Origin: Polyporus tsugae
Taxonomy: Eukaryota > Basidiomycota > Agaricomycetes > Polyporales > Polyporaceae
DNA length: 64,000 nucleotides
Direction of reading: 5' to 3'
Assembly (NCBI GenBank): GCA_024305745.1
Contig: JAHRBS010000014.1
Location: 131,501-195,500 of the forward strand
Shown here: piece by piece, positions 34,500 through 45,869 of the stretch
Position numbering within the stretch: the stretch's first letter is position 1
Layout: every line of letters begins with the position of its first letter
Position numbers and translations under genes: made by a program
The notes under the pieces: generated by a model
Seen by the model: only the letters and a program-made list of their open reading frames with translations
Database searches by the model: none
Told to the model about the DNA's origin: nothing

Positions 34500-35272
34500 T
34501 GAGCCTTTCTGCAGGTCGGCATTGTCTCCACGTTCTGTCATGACATGCTCCCCCGGTGCCTCTCTAGCGGCGGCAGTCTGAACTTCGCCAAGACTAGTCA
34601 AGGCCGGCACTGGAAGAGGGACGCACCTCACGCACCTTTGGCATCGGTTCCCTGGGTAGTACAGTGCAGTTGGCATATCGACGCGCTCTGTTACAAAATT
34701 TTCAAAGAAAGACGTCGCGGGGCAGTGTCGCATACTCGCGCCGACTCCGAGTCTCAGTTGGCTACTGCCAGTGCTCTGAGGTGTAAAAAAAAAAAAGTCG
34801 GCTCTCATCCATTTCGGGATCAGCTATGATATTTGAGAGGCATCACCGTGCATCGCATCAAGCACTGCGCCGATGAGTGGCCGCCCTGGGCAGCCGCTTC
34901 ACAATACAGTAGGGAGTCTTGACAACATGCTGCCGGGACGGGACCGCGGACCAGGGTCCCGTCCGGCGTCCCGGATGCATCGGAGGCTGGAGTCTTCGTC
35001 CTTGTCAAGCCCCCACTGTCCCACCGTAGAGGACGTAGCTAGTAACTCCATGGAGTTCCGAATATTGCTGTTCTTGTCAAATAGCCAGGTTTTCACCGAT
35101 ACGCCCGTTGTACTAGTACGAGCGGTTTGAAGCTTATGACGAACATGACATTCAATCACCAGCCTGAGCACTGGCGTACAATGCCCACGATACACATGAC
35201 AAAACACTGTACAATACAAGGCAGATGGCGAATGAGTAGTGCGCATAACTTGTCATACGCTCAGTTCGCATC
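34500..35272. other. Spacer with duplicated segment and A-run
   Basis: No gene. About 34585-34770 matches 12790-12985 in reverse complement. It ends in a run of 12 A at 34785-34796. The remainder is the 3' flank of array copy 9. Confidence 0.5.
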
Positions 35273-36809
35273 TCAGTTCTTGGAGGTAGCACTAACGACT
35301 GCGTCGTGGCTGAGGTCAGCCCCTCCATAGAACCCGCCCAACTGGCGGTCCTGCGTCTCGAGGTCCGTCTCGAGCTCGTTCAGGTCGATATGGCTGTTCT
35401 CCAGGTTTATCGCGGAGATCAGATCGTCCGCGAACTGTAGCACACATCGCCGATACCTCGGTGTCAGCCGCAGGCTGACGTGAGTGGAGGCGTAAAGAGG
35501 TAAGCACTCGCCTTGGCCGCGGCGTCGGGGTCTGGGTTCGAGCCGCCGGGCGAAGCATCGAGGTAGAGCTTGAGTGTAAGGAGCTGGTTCTGGATGTTCA
35601 CACCCTCCTGCTTGAACAGCGCCGTCGTGAGCCGTGCCGGCTGCAGGCGGTGAATCGCGTTGATCAGCTTTGCCTTCCTGCCAGTGCGGCATCCTTGTCA
35701 GCACCTCGCCGTATCGTGGCCGTCGAGAAGTGCGGGGTACGTGGTGGGAGATGACTTACTGTTCTGCGCCCTCGAATATCTCGATCAGGCCGGCGACCAG
35801 GCCCGCGATGAGGCCGACGCCGGCGAGGACGTCAAGGAAGACACTGACGCCAGACACGATGCTCGCCGTCTCAGCGATCTCTGCAGCAACCTCGGCGGCC
35901 TCGGCGGCCTCACCAACACCTGTCCATACAGTATGCCACCCATCAGCGACCTGCGCCGTCCATGTGCCGGTGCAGAGCGCTTCGAATTGGACTCACCCTC
36001 GAGGGCCTCAGCGGCCGCCTCAGCCTCAGCGACGATCTCGGCCGCGGCTATACAAGGAAAACCCGATGTACAGTAAGCTCGGAGGGAGAGGTAACTTGAA
36101 TCGGGGAAGAAACTCGGCACCTGCAGCAGCGGCTGCCTCGCCCGCGTCGGCAGCCGTGAAAAAGTTGGCGAGGGCCTTCACGTTGATCATGCGCGAGCCC
36201 CACGACAGCGGGCAACGGAGATCGCCACCTTTCCTGGAGGGCATGGATACGTGTAAACAGACGAGAAGGGCACTTTGACAGGTGCAAGACGACTGACCGG
36301 TAAGAACGGCACCTTCCGGAGCCATGAGTAGACCGGCGATGAAATACGTCGTGTCGAAGCCCTAGCGCACTAAAGTCAGTAACAGTGCTGCACACTAGAA
36401 ATATGCGATGGGCGGAGTGCAAACTGACGGTCTTGGTGTCCCTGACCGTCTGGATGAGCTATGAAAGAACCTAGATGCATCAGCGCGCAGAGCATATCCC
36501 ACGGCTGCAACTGAAGCTTACAGCCTCGAATACCTTCCTCTGGTCCGAAGTCATCGTAGAGGCGGCGTCGTTGATCACGTCGTCCACGCTGCTCATGCCC
36601 TTCGCCTTGAGGAGGGCGTTGATGGTGGGGCGGTACTGCGCGTTCTGGTCATCCATCTGCTGGCCGGTGTGCTTGACGTCGGCCTGCATGTTCGCGATGC
36701 TGTCGACGAGCTGCTGCAAACGAGCCATACGCTTAGGGTTGTCTGACGAAGATATAAGCGGGCTGCATACGAAAAGGAACAGTAGATTACCTGGGTAGAA
36801 GATTCCCAT
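35273..36809 (-). pseudogene. Array family copy 9, frameshifted
   Basis: Exons 1-4 (36809-36791, 36742-36522, 36458-36429, 36361-36298) match the family in length and frame. Exon 5 (36233-36121) is 113 nt instead of 108: five extra bases between ARC and WGSRM break the frame before the hydrophobic region. Later exons remain recognisable to the TGA at 35275-35273, and intron 8 keeps the GC donor (35511-35510) of the copy 2/3/8 group. The promoter (TATATAAGG at 36901-36909) is intact and is the mirror image of the copy 10 promoter. Confidence 0.75.
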
Positions 36810-36824
36810 GGCACTTGAAGAGTG

Positions 36825-37330
36825 GTTGTCGATGCGTTCGGGAGTGGTGTTCGATGCTGAAGCTAAAGGTTTGCTGAGGATTTGTGAGCGAGGTGGAGTC
36901 CTTATATACAGGGCTCCTCGGGTCATCCCGAGTGGGATGAGTGAAAAGACTGGCTGCGCGGACAGAACGGCGTCGCAAGGGAGAGTGTTCCGAGGCTACG
37001 TCAAGATAGGGCGAGTTCTGTGAAGTCCGTGAGGCCAGCCAGCCAAAACCCGTCAACCTACTCGCCTGAATGATTCCCAGCGAGGCCGTCTTGGCCCCAC
37101 ATCCCTGCGTTTGAAGACTCTGAATTGCGTACTGTTGCGACCTTTTTGAGAGTGGTTCGTGGGACCGATGGCAGTTCGGCGTCAGACGTTGGGCTGTTCA
37201 AGCGACTCACTCACCATCTATATCGGCCGTCTAGAATGCCATACGGCGGATTCCGTACATGTATGCTCAATGGCACGCTTTTGGCAAAATTTCAACCTCT
37301 TTCCAGCCATGATGGAGCGCCTTGCAAGGT
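36825..37330. repeat. Promoter inverted repeat, left arm
   Basis: About 506 bp nearly identical to the reverse complement of 37669-38174 (coordinates sum to 74999). It contains the copy 9 TATA box and the CATCCC-GGGATG palindrome at 36924-36939. The spacer between the arms is about 340 bp. Confidence 0.85.
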
Positions 37331-37668
37331 GTCGACCCCTTGAGATCGCGCTCAGCTGCTACTGAGTCCAGGATCAGCCCTGTGAAGAGTTGTATCAACG
37401 TTCCGAATGAGAGAGCTTACATCCAACTCGGTGGATCGCCAGGGTGTCGGGAGTTGACGTCGATCGGTGGCTGCAGCTGGAGGTCAGGACTGCCTAGTGG
37501 CAAATCGATTGGTCGGACTCTGACCGGTTCTGACCGACCGGCGAAATAAATAAAAAGAGACATCGGGGTTTAGGCATGTTGAATGCGCATTAATGTGAAT
37601 TTCCCCAGTATTGTGAATTTACCCAGTATTCCGGAGGCTTGCTCATGTAGAGAGAGGGAGGGGCGAGG

Positions 37669-38174
37669 GTCTTGGAAGGCCCTCCATCATGCCTGGAAAG
37701 AGGTTGAAGTTTTGCCAAAAGCGTGCCATTGAGCATACATGTACGGAATCCGCCGTATGGCATTCTAGACGGCCGATATAGATGGTGAGTGAGTCGCTTG
37801 AACAGCCCAACGTCTGACGCCGAACTGCCATCGGTCCCACGAACCACTCTCAAAAAGGTCGCAACAGTACGCAATTCAGAGTCTTCAAACGCAGGGATGT
37901 GGGGCCAAGACGGCCTCGCTGGGAATCATTCAGGCGAGTAGGTTGACGGGTTTTGGCTGGCTGGCCTCACGGACTTCACAGAACTCGCCCTATCTTGACG
38001 TAGCCTCGGAACACTCTCCCTTGCGACGCCGTTCTGTCCGCGCAGCCAGTCTTTTCACTCATCCCACTCGGGATGACCCGAGGAGCCCTGTATATAAGGA
38101 CTCCACCTCGCTCACAAATCCTCAGCAAACCTTTAGCTTCAGCATCGAACACCACTCCCGAACGCATCGACAAC
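37669..38174. repeat. Promoter inverted repeat, right arm
   Basis: Reverse complement of 36825-37330. It carries the copy 10 TATA box (38091-38099) and the palindrome at 38060-38075. Homology stops just upstream of both start codons and, on the inner side, where the arms diverge near 37669. Confidence 0.85.
38091..38099 (+). promoter_or_regulatory. TATA box of array copy 10
   Basis: TATATAAGG, 125 nt upstream of the start codon and 16 nt downstream of a perfect inverted repeat CATCCC-ACTC-GGGATG (38060-38075). Confidence 0.65.
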
Positions 38175-38215
38175 AATTCTCTTCCTCCCTCAAGCAGCAT
38201 TTCAACTGGTTCAGC

Positions 38216-39698
38216 ATGGTATTCTATCCAGGTATTTGAACATTCAACTTCCATTTCCTCTTTGTACGCAGCACGCTTATGTCTCCGTCAGACAACGAGA
38301 AGCGTGCGTCGCGCCTCCAGCAACTCGTCGACAGCATGGCCAACATGCAGACTGACGTCAAGCAAATCGGAAAGAAGATGGACGATAAGAACACGGAGTA
38401 CCGCCCGGCCATCAACGCTCTCCTCAAGGCGAACGGCATGGACAGCGTCGATGACGTGATCAACAAGGCAGCCTCTAAGATGACTCCGGAAGAGAGGAAG
38501 GCATACGAAGCGGTACGCTACCCGCTCCTTGGGGTTGCGGGATAGATGTTGCGGCGGACTGATGAACCATTATTTCATAGCTCATCCAAATTGTCAGGGA
38601 CACCAAGACCGTCAGTTTGCACTCCGCCCATCGGATATTATTTCTAGTGTGCAGTGCTGTTACTGACTTTAGTGCGCTAGGGCTTCGACACGACATATTT
38701 CATCGCCGGATTACTGATGGTTCCGGAAGGTGTCGTCCTTACCGGTCTGTCGTCCCTCGCCTGTTCTGGTGCCTTATTGTCCGTTCTAATGTCTGCGCTT
38801 TACAGCGAAAATGTCGCTCACTATTGCCCGATGGGCCACGCGCATGGTCAATGTGAACGCCATTGCAAACTTCTTCAAGGCTACTGATGTGGGCACTGAA
38901 GCTGCTGCCGCAGGTGCTTCTTTTCTTCCCTCGTCGTCTCCCTCTGAGCTTACCTTGCAATTCGCACCTAGCCGCGGAGGAGATTGCCTCTGAAGCAGAG
39001 GAGGCCGAGAAGACCCTCGAGGGTGAGTCAGAGTCGACACACGCCCCACCCGAACGGTGTAAGTTGCTGACATGTGGCATGCTGTATACACAGAGGCCGG
39101 CGAGGTCGGTCAGGAGGTTAGCGAGACAGCGACTATCATGGGCCGCGTCGGCACCTTCTTCAAAGTCCTCGGCGCCGTCGGCCTCGTCATAACTCTTATT
39201 GCCGGTGTGCTCGAGTTGGTTGAAGGTGCAGAGCAGTATGTCATGTCCGTCGTCATGGTCGACAGGACGAATCCCCTGACAGAGCGGGTGCAGGAAGAAG
39301 GAGCTGATCGATGCGATCCATGGACTGCAGCCATCGCGGCTCACGACGGCGTTCTTCAAGCAGGAAGGGACGAACATCATGCAGCAGCTTGTGACCCTGA
39401 AGCTCTACCTTGACGCCTCGCCTGGTGGCTCGAACCCGGACCCCGCGATCGCCGCCTACGTGAGTCTAGTCCTGAATCCTTGCTTCTATTTCAACTTTCA
39501 CTCGGGGCTGACTCCAAGGCGTTTGGTCTGCAGGTCGCAAAGGAGCTCATCGATGCAATCACCAAGGAGAACGCCGAGATCGACCTGAACCAGCTCGAGT
39601 CGGACCTCGAGACTTAGGACCGTACGTCCGGCTTGTTCTACGGGGGCGATGACCTGAGCCACGACGAGGTTGTCTCCACTGCCTCGAAGGCGGATTGA
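38216..39698 (+). pseudogene. Array family copy 10, late nonsense codon (possible 293-aa truncated protein)
   Basis: Exons: 38216-38231, 38292-38512, 38581-38610, 38681-38744, 38806-38913, 38972-39022, 39094-39235, 39294-39459, 39534-39698. All junctions are GT-AG and in phase, and exon 7 is six codons shorter than in copies 2-4. In the last exon an in-frame TAG at 39615-39617 replaces the Gln of the conserved LETQDR motif, removing 27 residues including FYGGDDLS. The original TGA is still present at 39696-39698. The product may still fold, so 'pseudogene' is a cautious label. The divergent partner is copy 9. Confidence 0.7.
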
Positions 39699-40015
39699 GA
39701 TTCCGTTTGGGTCGGGCAGGCCATGACCCGGTCACCGCCTGCCTTACGGTGTACTATCTAGGGTTGCGTATATGTTGTGCGCTGACTCCGCAATGTATTT
39801 GTAACCATGAAGATCAGAATATCCTGTTGAGCATCAAATTTTGACTACATATGCGGAAATATCTTATCTGTGTCGGGGCGGCCGTAGAGGAGCGCGCCAT
39901 TGAGCTGCTTCAAGAATATTTTGACGTCACATCTGCCCTCTTTCCCGCTCCTCGTCGAGCTTCCCGCTCGCTCGGTTCTATGTCTGCCGAAGCCACCTAA
40001 CCGTCCTTTATTCGC

Positions 40016-40290
40016 CTTCAAACGCGGGCCGTCTCATCCTCGCCATATGGCCGCACACACGTCTGGAAGTGACGGCGGAAGGAGCTTCCGAACCCCATGC
40101 CGGTGTTTCCCATCTTCCCCCAACGCCTCGTCTGCGTAGTCGGCTCGACCATCGTCCGGCACTGGTCCACCTCTCCGCGCTTCATCGTGCGCCCTATGCG
40201 CGAAGCCACCAACGACTCACTCTGGAACGCCGTTTGATTTGTCGGCGTGGACGAGGAGGAGGAACACGGATTCTTGAGGTTTCACGATGC
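40016..40290 (+). pseudogene. MRPL36: bL31m copy d, broken
   Basis: The plus-strand frame from the end of the presequence to the DEEEE region aligns with copies a-c. In-frame TGA codons at 40070-40072 and 40235-40237 replace Arg codons, and two small in-frame insertions occur. The start and the C-terminus are not recognisable. It sits downstream of array copy 10 as copy a does of copy 2, so it is the remnant of the same gene pair. Confidence 0.8.
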
Positions 40291-40479
40291 CAACCCCTAC
40301 TCCAGCACCCAGCCTTTACGGGACCGCGGTGGATCCGGTGCGTCACCAACAAGTGCATGCATTCTTCTAGATCATAAGCTCCATCTAACAGACGGATAGA
40401 GCAGATACACATTCGAGTTCCATCAAAACACGCTCAGGTTCGCCTCCCCCCATTGATAAGGACGACAACTCCGTAGAAC

Positions 40480-40790
40480 GCGTGGAACCCTCAGACCGTC
40501 TCGGAAAAGTCCAGCCGGTCGACTTCTGGCTTGGTCAAGTTCAATCCATCAGCGCGCACGGGCACTTTAAACTGCACGTCCTTGTGGCCCAGCCGTTTCA
40601 GCACATACTTCTGCCCTGCTTCTGCCCGTCCCGGAGAAGGAACTTCTCCGCCCCGGCCTTGAGGTCTGCACGCATGTTCCAAGGAACGCATGCGCGATTC
40701 CGCCTCCTAGCCACGACATCGCGCCAGCATTGGGTATAGACCAGAGTTCGAACCCAAGAGGAGAGTTTACGGGTTTTCCCATCTTCGCCG
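40480..40790 (-). pseudogene. Short unidentified coding-like fragment
   Basis: The minus-strand frame YVLKRLGHKDVQFKVPVRAD followed by GLNLTKPEVDRLDF ends in a stop at 40491-40493. It has protein-like composition, but no start, exon context or domain is visible. Probably the end of a lost gene. Confidence 0.3.
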
Positions 40791-40799
40791 GCCGAAGCC

Positions 40800-41970
40800 C
40801 CTCAACCTACTTAGTGGATGACCCCCAGCGAGAACTTCTGGACCTTGGTTCTCTGCTTTCAAAATTCTGAGGATTGCGCGCCGTTGCGACTGCTTCCCTG
40901 GGCCGATGATAGTTCAGCGTCAGACTTTGGTCTATATTCCACTCTACATCGGTGCCTGAGCGGCGACCTGCACGAAGAGTCGACTGTACTGAGACTAGTC
41001 CGGACTCGGAGGGATGTCGTCCAGAACAAGGCGACGGTGCTAGAATGAAACAACACACCTGGGTCATCGTTGGAGGCACGCCTCCCTCGAGATATCCTGG
41101 ATGACTTAAAATTGCTATTGACACAACTGACACGCCTCCGACCAGAGCTGTCCTCTGTAATAAACCGTGACGAAGCTTCAAGTTCAGCGAACAAGCTTCA
41201 GTGGGGCGTTTGAGGCCGCCTTGTTGCAGTATCGAAGAGGGTGGATCGCAGATTAATTAGAACGCATCAAATGTGATTGAAGACGCAAGTTGAGAGGTAC
41301 ACGAGCGATCTGCTTCAGCAGCGAGAGGGGAGGTCCCCGGTGAGAGAGAGGTCAAGCAAGTTAGTATTCATTTCGGAGCGCCTGCGAGGATGGCAATTCG
41401 GCTGCCGGAGACCGGGCCGGAGCGCCCTCCCATAATCAGCTTGCTTTTTGGCACTCGCAGGCTCAGGCCATTCGCTTTTCTGTCTCAAGCTTCTCATGTT
41501 ACTCGGCTCTTCCTACCTGCGCTGCGACTCTCTCATATCAGCGAGAGGGACTATCATTGCACTCGGTTGTCTACCTTTTGCCCTTCCCGGAGATCCGCTC
41601 CTCGGGTTTGAACGTTCACCATCAAAGCCAACAAAGGACGCGGCCCTAATACCATTCGAGTTCTGGCGTACAGCAGAGACCCTCAGACGAACGGTATACA
41701 CAGTAATTTATTGTGGATATGTTGGGCTCGGATGTGAGTCCTGTTCAAATTGTCTATGACTCGTATCATGGACTCCACGGCGATCCCTTCTCTTTGCCAT
41801 CCAAGTCGTCCATCGCGTCGTTGCGCTGACTTGACCTCTGTCTAGAACAGTGAACGTTACATAGGAAAGTGATTGAAAGCGCGTTTCAAAGGTCTACCCG
41901 GTAGTCTGGATATGTCGAAGTTCGTGCAACAGCTGGCCATTGGCAAATAATTTCACTCCAACGGGTTAGA
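40800..41970. repeat. Segmental duplication D, arm 3
   Basis: Reverse complement of about 2490-3560. No gene inside. It marks the right border of the array region. Confidence 0.65.
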
Positions 41971-43660
41971 GGACGATCACCTTACCCCACGGCTCTTGAA
42001 CGCAGAATTGGTGAGCCCGATTATGCTCTTTGCGGACAGTACCCACTTGGCTCAATCTACATCTTCGCCGACTGCTAAAGCCCGTGCTCAGGAGGGACTG
42101 CGCGTCGAATCCCGATACCAGCAAGGTACATTATCCATGGTGGTCCTTCCTCGTGATGATGACCACCTCTAATTCGGAGTCTGAAGCCTCGTGTGCCTTC
42201 TTAGATCGCCTCCGCACGTGTGTGGTACAACACAGAGCCCACCCTGCCCGTTCTGCTCACCTTGCTCGGCGTGGTCTTCGATACCGTCATCGGCGAGCGC
42301 CGGCCTCCAGTCCTTCGCTTCCCCCTCGCGTACGGGCCGCCCAAATGGCATTTGTCCGTTTCAACTCCAGTCTAAGGGTGTCGCTATGTGTATGCTTCCC
42401 GCCCCTCGTTTTGGGTCCGTGTCCGTGAAGAAGTTTAACAGGCGCATGTCGCGTCTAGGGCAAGTCGATATCTGAGTTAGGGCGACGCACACATTCGCTG
42501 ACGTATGTTCCTCAGACATATCGTTCGAGGAACTCAGGACTTTGCGACACCACAAGGAGGACTATGACCCACGAATGTATCGGCCTGCGAGTGGGCCGGC
42601 CCGGGCGGAGGCGACCAGTCCATCACAGCTGGAACGGCCATCGTCGAGGTCGACCTTGGGGTGGTTCTGCACGCGCGCCTTCCGGATCGCTACGTCTCCT
42701 TGTTCTCCCCTCCCGATTCGCGCCCCGAAGCTTTATCCTCGAACTCCCGAGTTACCCTGTTGTCACTGGTATTTTCTAGAGGGGTGGGCCGCTCCGCTGC
42801 CCAGGCCAACACGAGTACTGTCTCTCCCGATGGGAAGCTCGCATTCATGTCCGATGGCACGTCGGGGCATCGATCTGGACAAGCGTTGCAGCCGCATTCG
42901 TTCCACGCCTCCTTCCTCTCTTGGGGCCTCTGTCATCCTGAGGAGGTGTCGTGACGTTGATAATTGCACGTTTCAATTTGGCGCCTTATGCCATCGATCC
43001 GATTGTTGGCTTCTGTTTGAAGGAAGCGCTGTGCGACGGTGGAACATTTTGACTCCTGCCATTTTCAGTGGCTGATTCACTCTTCCCCCTTGCCGTGTTA
43101 CGTTTTTTTTCGCTGTGCACGGTTAAATGCGGCCTCATAGCGGTCGGTTATCTGCGTATGCGTTCATCCCTCGAAGGACTCTGGTTGGCACAGAGTCCTG
43201 AGCGTTGCAAACGGCCGTCTTACTACGAGGTAGAGGTCAGGTGCGGAACAAGAGCTGGTAAGTCTTACATAACAATAGAATCCCGCGGCCGATGCTTCGT
43301 GTTGACCATGATCATCTTCCATGGGCCTTCTAGATCTGTCCCGCGTTGACTCGCAAGTGCCACCGACCGAGTCCAAACAGATATGCGGAAGGGCTAAGCG
43401 GTGCCGGTGAGTGTTCGCACTCAATTACGTTTTTGGGGATACTCTCGCCGGCGGCCATGGTTGTGACAGCGCTTGCATTGCGCTTCACTCCGCTTCCTTC
43501 CTTGTTCGGCCAGCCAAGTCCCGTCCATTGTGCTCCCTTCAGCCCATTGCGCAATGCCATCGATCTGTGCTTTGTTCTATTTGATAAGCGTTGAAAGTTG
43601 AATAGGCGCGCGAGGCAATGCCATGCGCTGCGCCTGGACTGCACGGCCACCAGAGAGACT
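41971..43660. other. No gene identified
   Basis: Overlapping open frames on both strands around 42030-43080 are short, and none has splice or domain support. The C/T-rich stretch before 43661 is the likely upstream region of the HET gene. Confidence 0.5.
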
Positions 43661-43663
43661 CCG

Positions 43664-43670
43664 TATAAAT
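43664..43670 (+). promoter_or_regulatory. TATA box of HET-domain gene
   Basis: TATAAAT about 315 nt upstream of the chosen start, followed by a C/T-rich leader. An intron in the 5' leader is possible. Confidence 0.55.
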
Positions 43671-43980
43671 GGAGCCCCTTCGAGCTGCTTCTCATCTCAC
43701 ATCGTCTCCACCGCCTCTGCAGCTTCCCCTCTGTGACTCCCCCTTCCACTGCGCTCGAAACGTGGTAACTTAGCAAGCATATCTGTGAGTCTTACATCTC
43801 ATCGCTGTGTGTACGGCAGGCACTGATGTGAGGCAACAAGGCCAGAACCATTCGAGTCTAACCACGGACCTCTACCCGTCCCCGAGAATTCATCTATCTG
43901 CCTCGACCGTATACTTTCAGGTGCGACACTACTTTGCGGATGTCTATAGATGTCGAATGCTTACACATGCCGTTAGTATG

Positions 43981-45866
43981 ATGTGGCTTTTGAGCACGGA
44001 TCGCGCAGAGCTCCACTGCTTCCGTGACTTCAACAATATCCCCGATGGTGGTTACGCCATTCTCTCTCATGTTTGGGGTCCGGACGAGCAGAACTTCCAA
44101 ACTATCCGACGGATTCAGCAAGAATGCGTCCACCGACCACCCGGTCCGGACGGTCGACGTCCCATCCCCCGCGACCTCGTCTCCGAAAAGATACGCCAAT
44201 CCTGCATCATCGCTGAACGCGCTGGCTACAAGTGGATCTGGAACGACACGTGCTGCATCAACAAGGAGAGCCCTCCCGAGATTGATGAGTCGATCAGGTC
44301 GATGTTCAACTACTACAGCACCGCGAAGGAGTGCTATGCGTTCTTGGTCGACGTGTCGTCTCATATGTCTCGCCCCTCCACGGTGGCCGAGTTCCGGGCC
44401 AGCAGATGGCACCAGCGCGGTTGGACCTTGCAGGAGCTCATCGCCCCCGGATCGGTGGAATTCCTCTCGCGAGAATGGCTACCGCTGGGATCGAAACACA
44501 CCCTCGCTCCTCTTCTGGAAAGCATTACGCGAGTGCCTATCAGCGTCCTGGAGAACAGCGAAAATAGGCACCGCCTTAGTGTTGCGCAGCGCTTGTCGTG
44601 GGCCAGCGGACGCCAGACAACTCGAGTGGAGGACCGAGCACACTCCTTGTTCGGGATCTTTGGCCTCGAAATGCATGCCCTGTACGGCCAAGGCGAGCGA
44701 GCTTTCCAGCGGTACCAAGAGAAGCTTATGAAGCGCTCAACGGATACGACGCTTCTCTGCTGGGGATTTCGCCTTCCATGGTCGACGTTCTGCCAGGCGC
44801 TCTCGGCGGATAGGCATCACCACGCCCATAACCACATCGACAGCCACATCCTTTCCCCGTTTCCGGAGCATTTTCAACACGCCGCTGGCTTACACTATAC
44901 ACCGCAGTTGGGCGTCTCCATGCGCCAGAATCACTATCCGGTACGAATCTCTCCTCAACTCTTTGTATTTCAGCCGTAGACTTACTTGACCATCCACAGG
45001 GCAGCCATCTTGCGCACAGTGCTAGGCCCTCCGTTCCGTCTTGGACCGTAACCCCATCCGCCGTCCTGACTCGCATCCTCCTCTTCGAGACGCCATCCTT
45101 TTCTGTTGCCTTGCTTTGCTGCGCTGATGCCGAGGGGTACATCGGATTGATTCTCACTCCGTGCTCCCAATCGCGGGACGTCCTCTACCACACCGGATGC
45201 ACGTTTGAAAGCAACAACGGGCGTTTCGTGACGGCCCGTATGGTCACCCTCGGCCGCGATCTCGGGCAACTTCGCTTTAACGGGCACCCTGTCACTTTCC
45301 TGTGGAAGGAAGTCAACATTGCGCTTCGTTGTCCGGAGATCCCACACCTTTTCGAGCGCCTCAAGTATGAGACCGTCCCATCTCCCTTCCACCTGACACC
45401 GGCTGCTCTTGATGTCCTCGTCCAACGCCAGTGGGAGCTGTACTCGGACGGCAACCTCAACCACTGGAATCAGCCGGGGCGCTCCGTCGACTTCCTCCTT
45501 CAGCGTCCTCGTTCCGACGGCACTTTCTCCTTCCTCGCTGTGGGGCGCTGCGGGCACCATAGGTCGACGGCCAACAGCGCGCACGGGGTCTCCATACAGC
45601 ACTGGGCAACCTTCTGGATCTCCCGGACTTCGCCGGAGAAGTCCCCTCCCCCTCCGCACAACTGCCACCGACACCACATCTGCGAGTGGCCCAACCTCAG
45701 CAAGGCGTTCGCGGGGTTCCTAGAGGGGGACGAGCTGCCTGTGGTGGTTTCCTTTGCACCCTCCCGGCATCACCCGAACTTGAATGCCATGACCTTGAGC
45801 GCCGTGAAGATCACCAGGCGTTACCCCTCCGTGCTGCCGTGGTTGCTGGACCGTCCTGGTGCTTGA
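43981..45866 (+). CDS. HET-domain (heterokaryon incompatibility) protein, 608 aa
   Basis: Exons 43981-44940 and 45000-45866, with a 59-nt GT-AG intron in phase 0 (609 codons including stop). The start MWLLSTD is chosen because HET proteins begin M-x-L-L-x-T. Upstream in-frame Met codons (43807, 43978) give no conserved sequence. HET (PF06985) motifs: YAILSHVWG at about 25-33, the YKWIWNDTCCIN block at about 83-94, CYAFLVDV at about 118-125, and RWHQRGWTLQELIAP at about 142-155. The remaining 400 or so residues are not recognised. HET proteins trigger cell death after non-self fusion in filamentous fungi, and similar genes are abundant in basidiomycetes with mostly unknown partners. The role here is inferred from family only. 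Confidence 0.85.
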
Positions 45867-45869
45867 GCT

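Noticed and set aside
43807..43980. Upstream start for the HET protein
   Set aside because: The extra 58 residues have no similarity to HET N-termini. The family begins at the MWLLSTD-type start.
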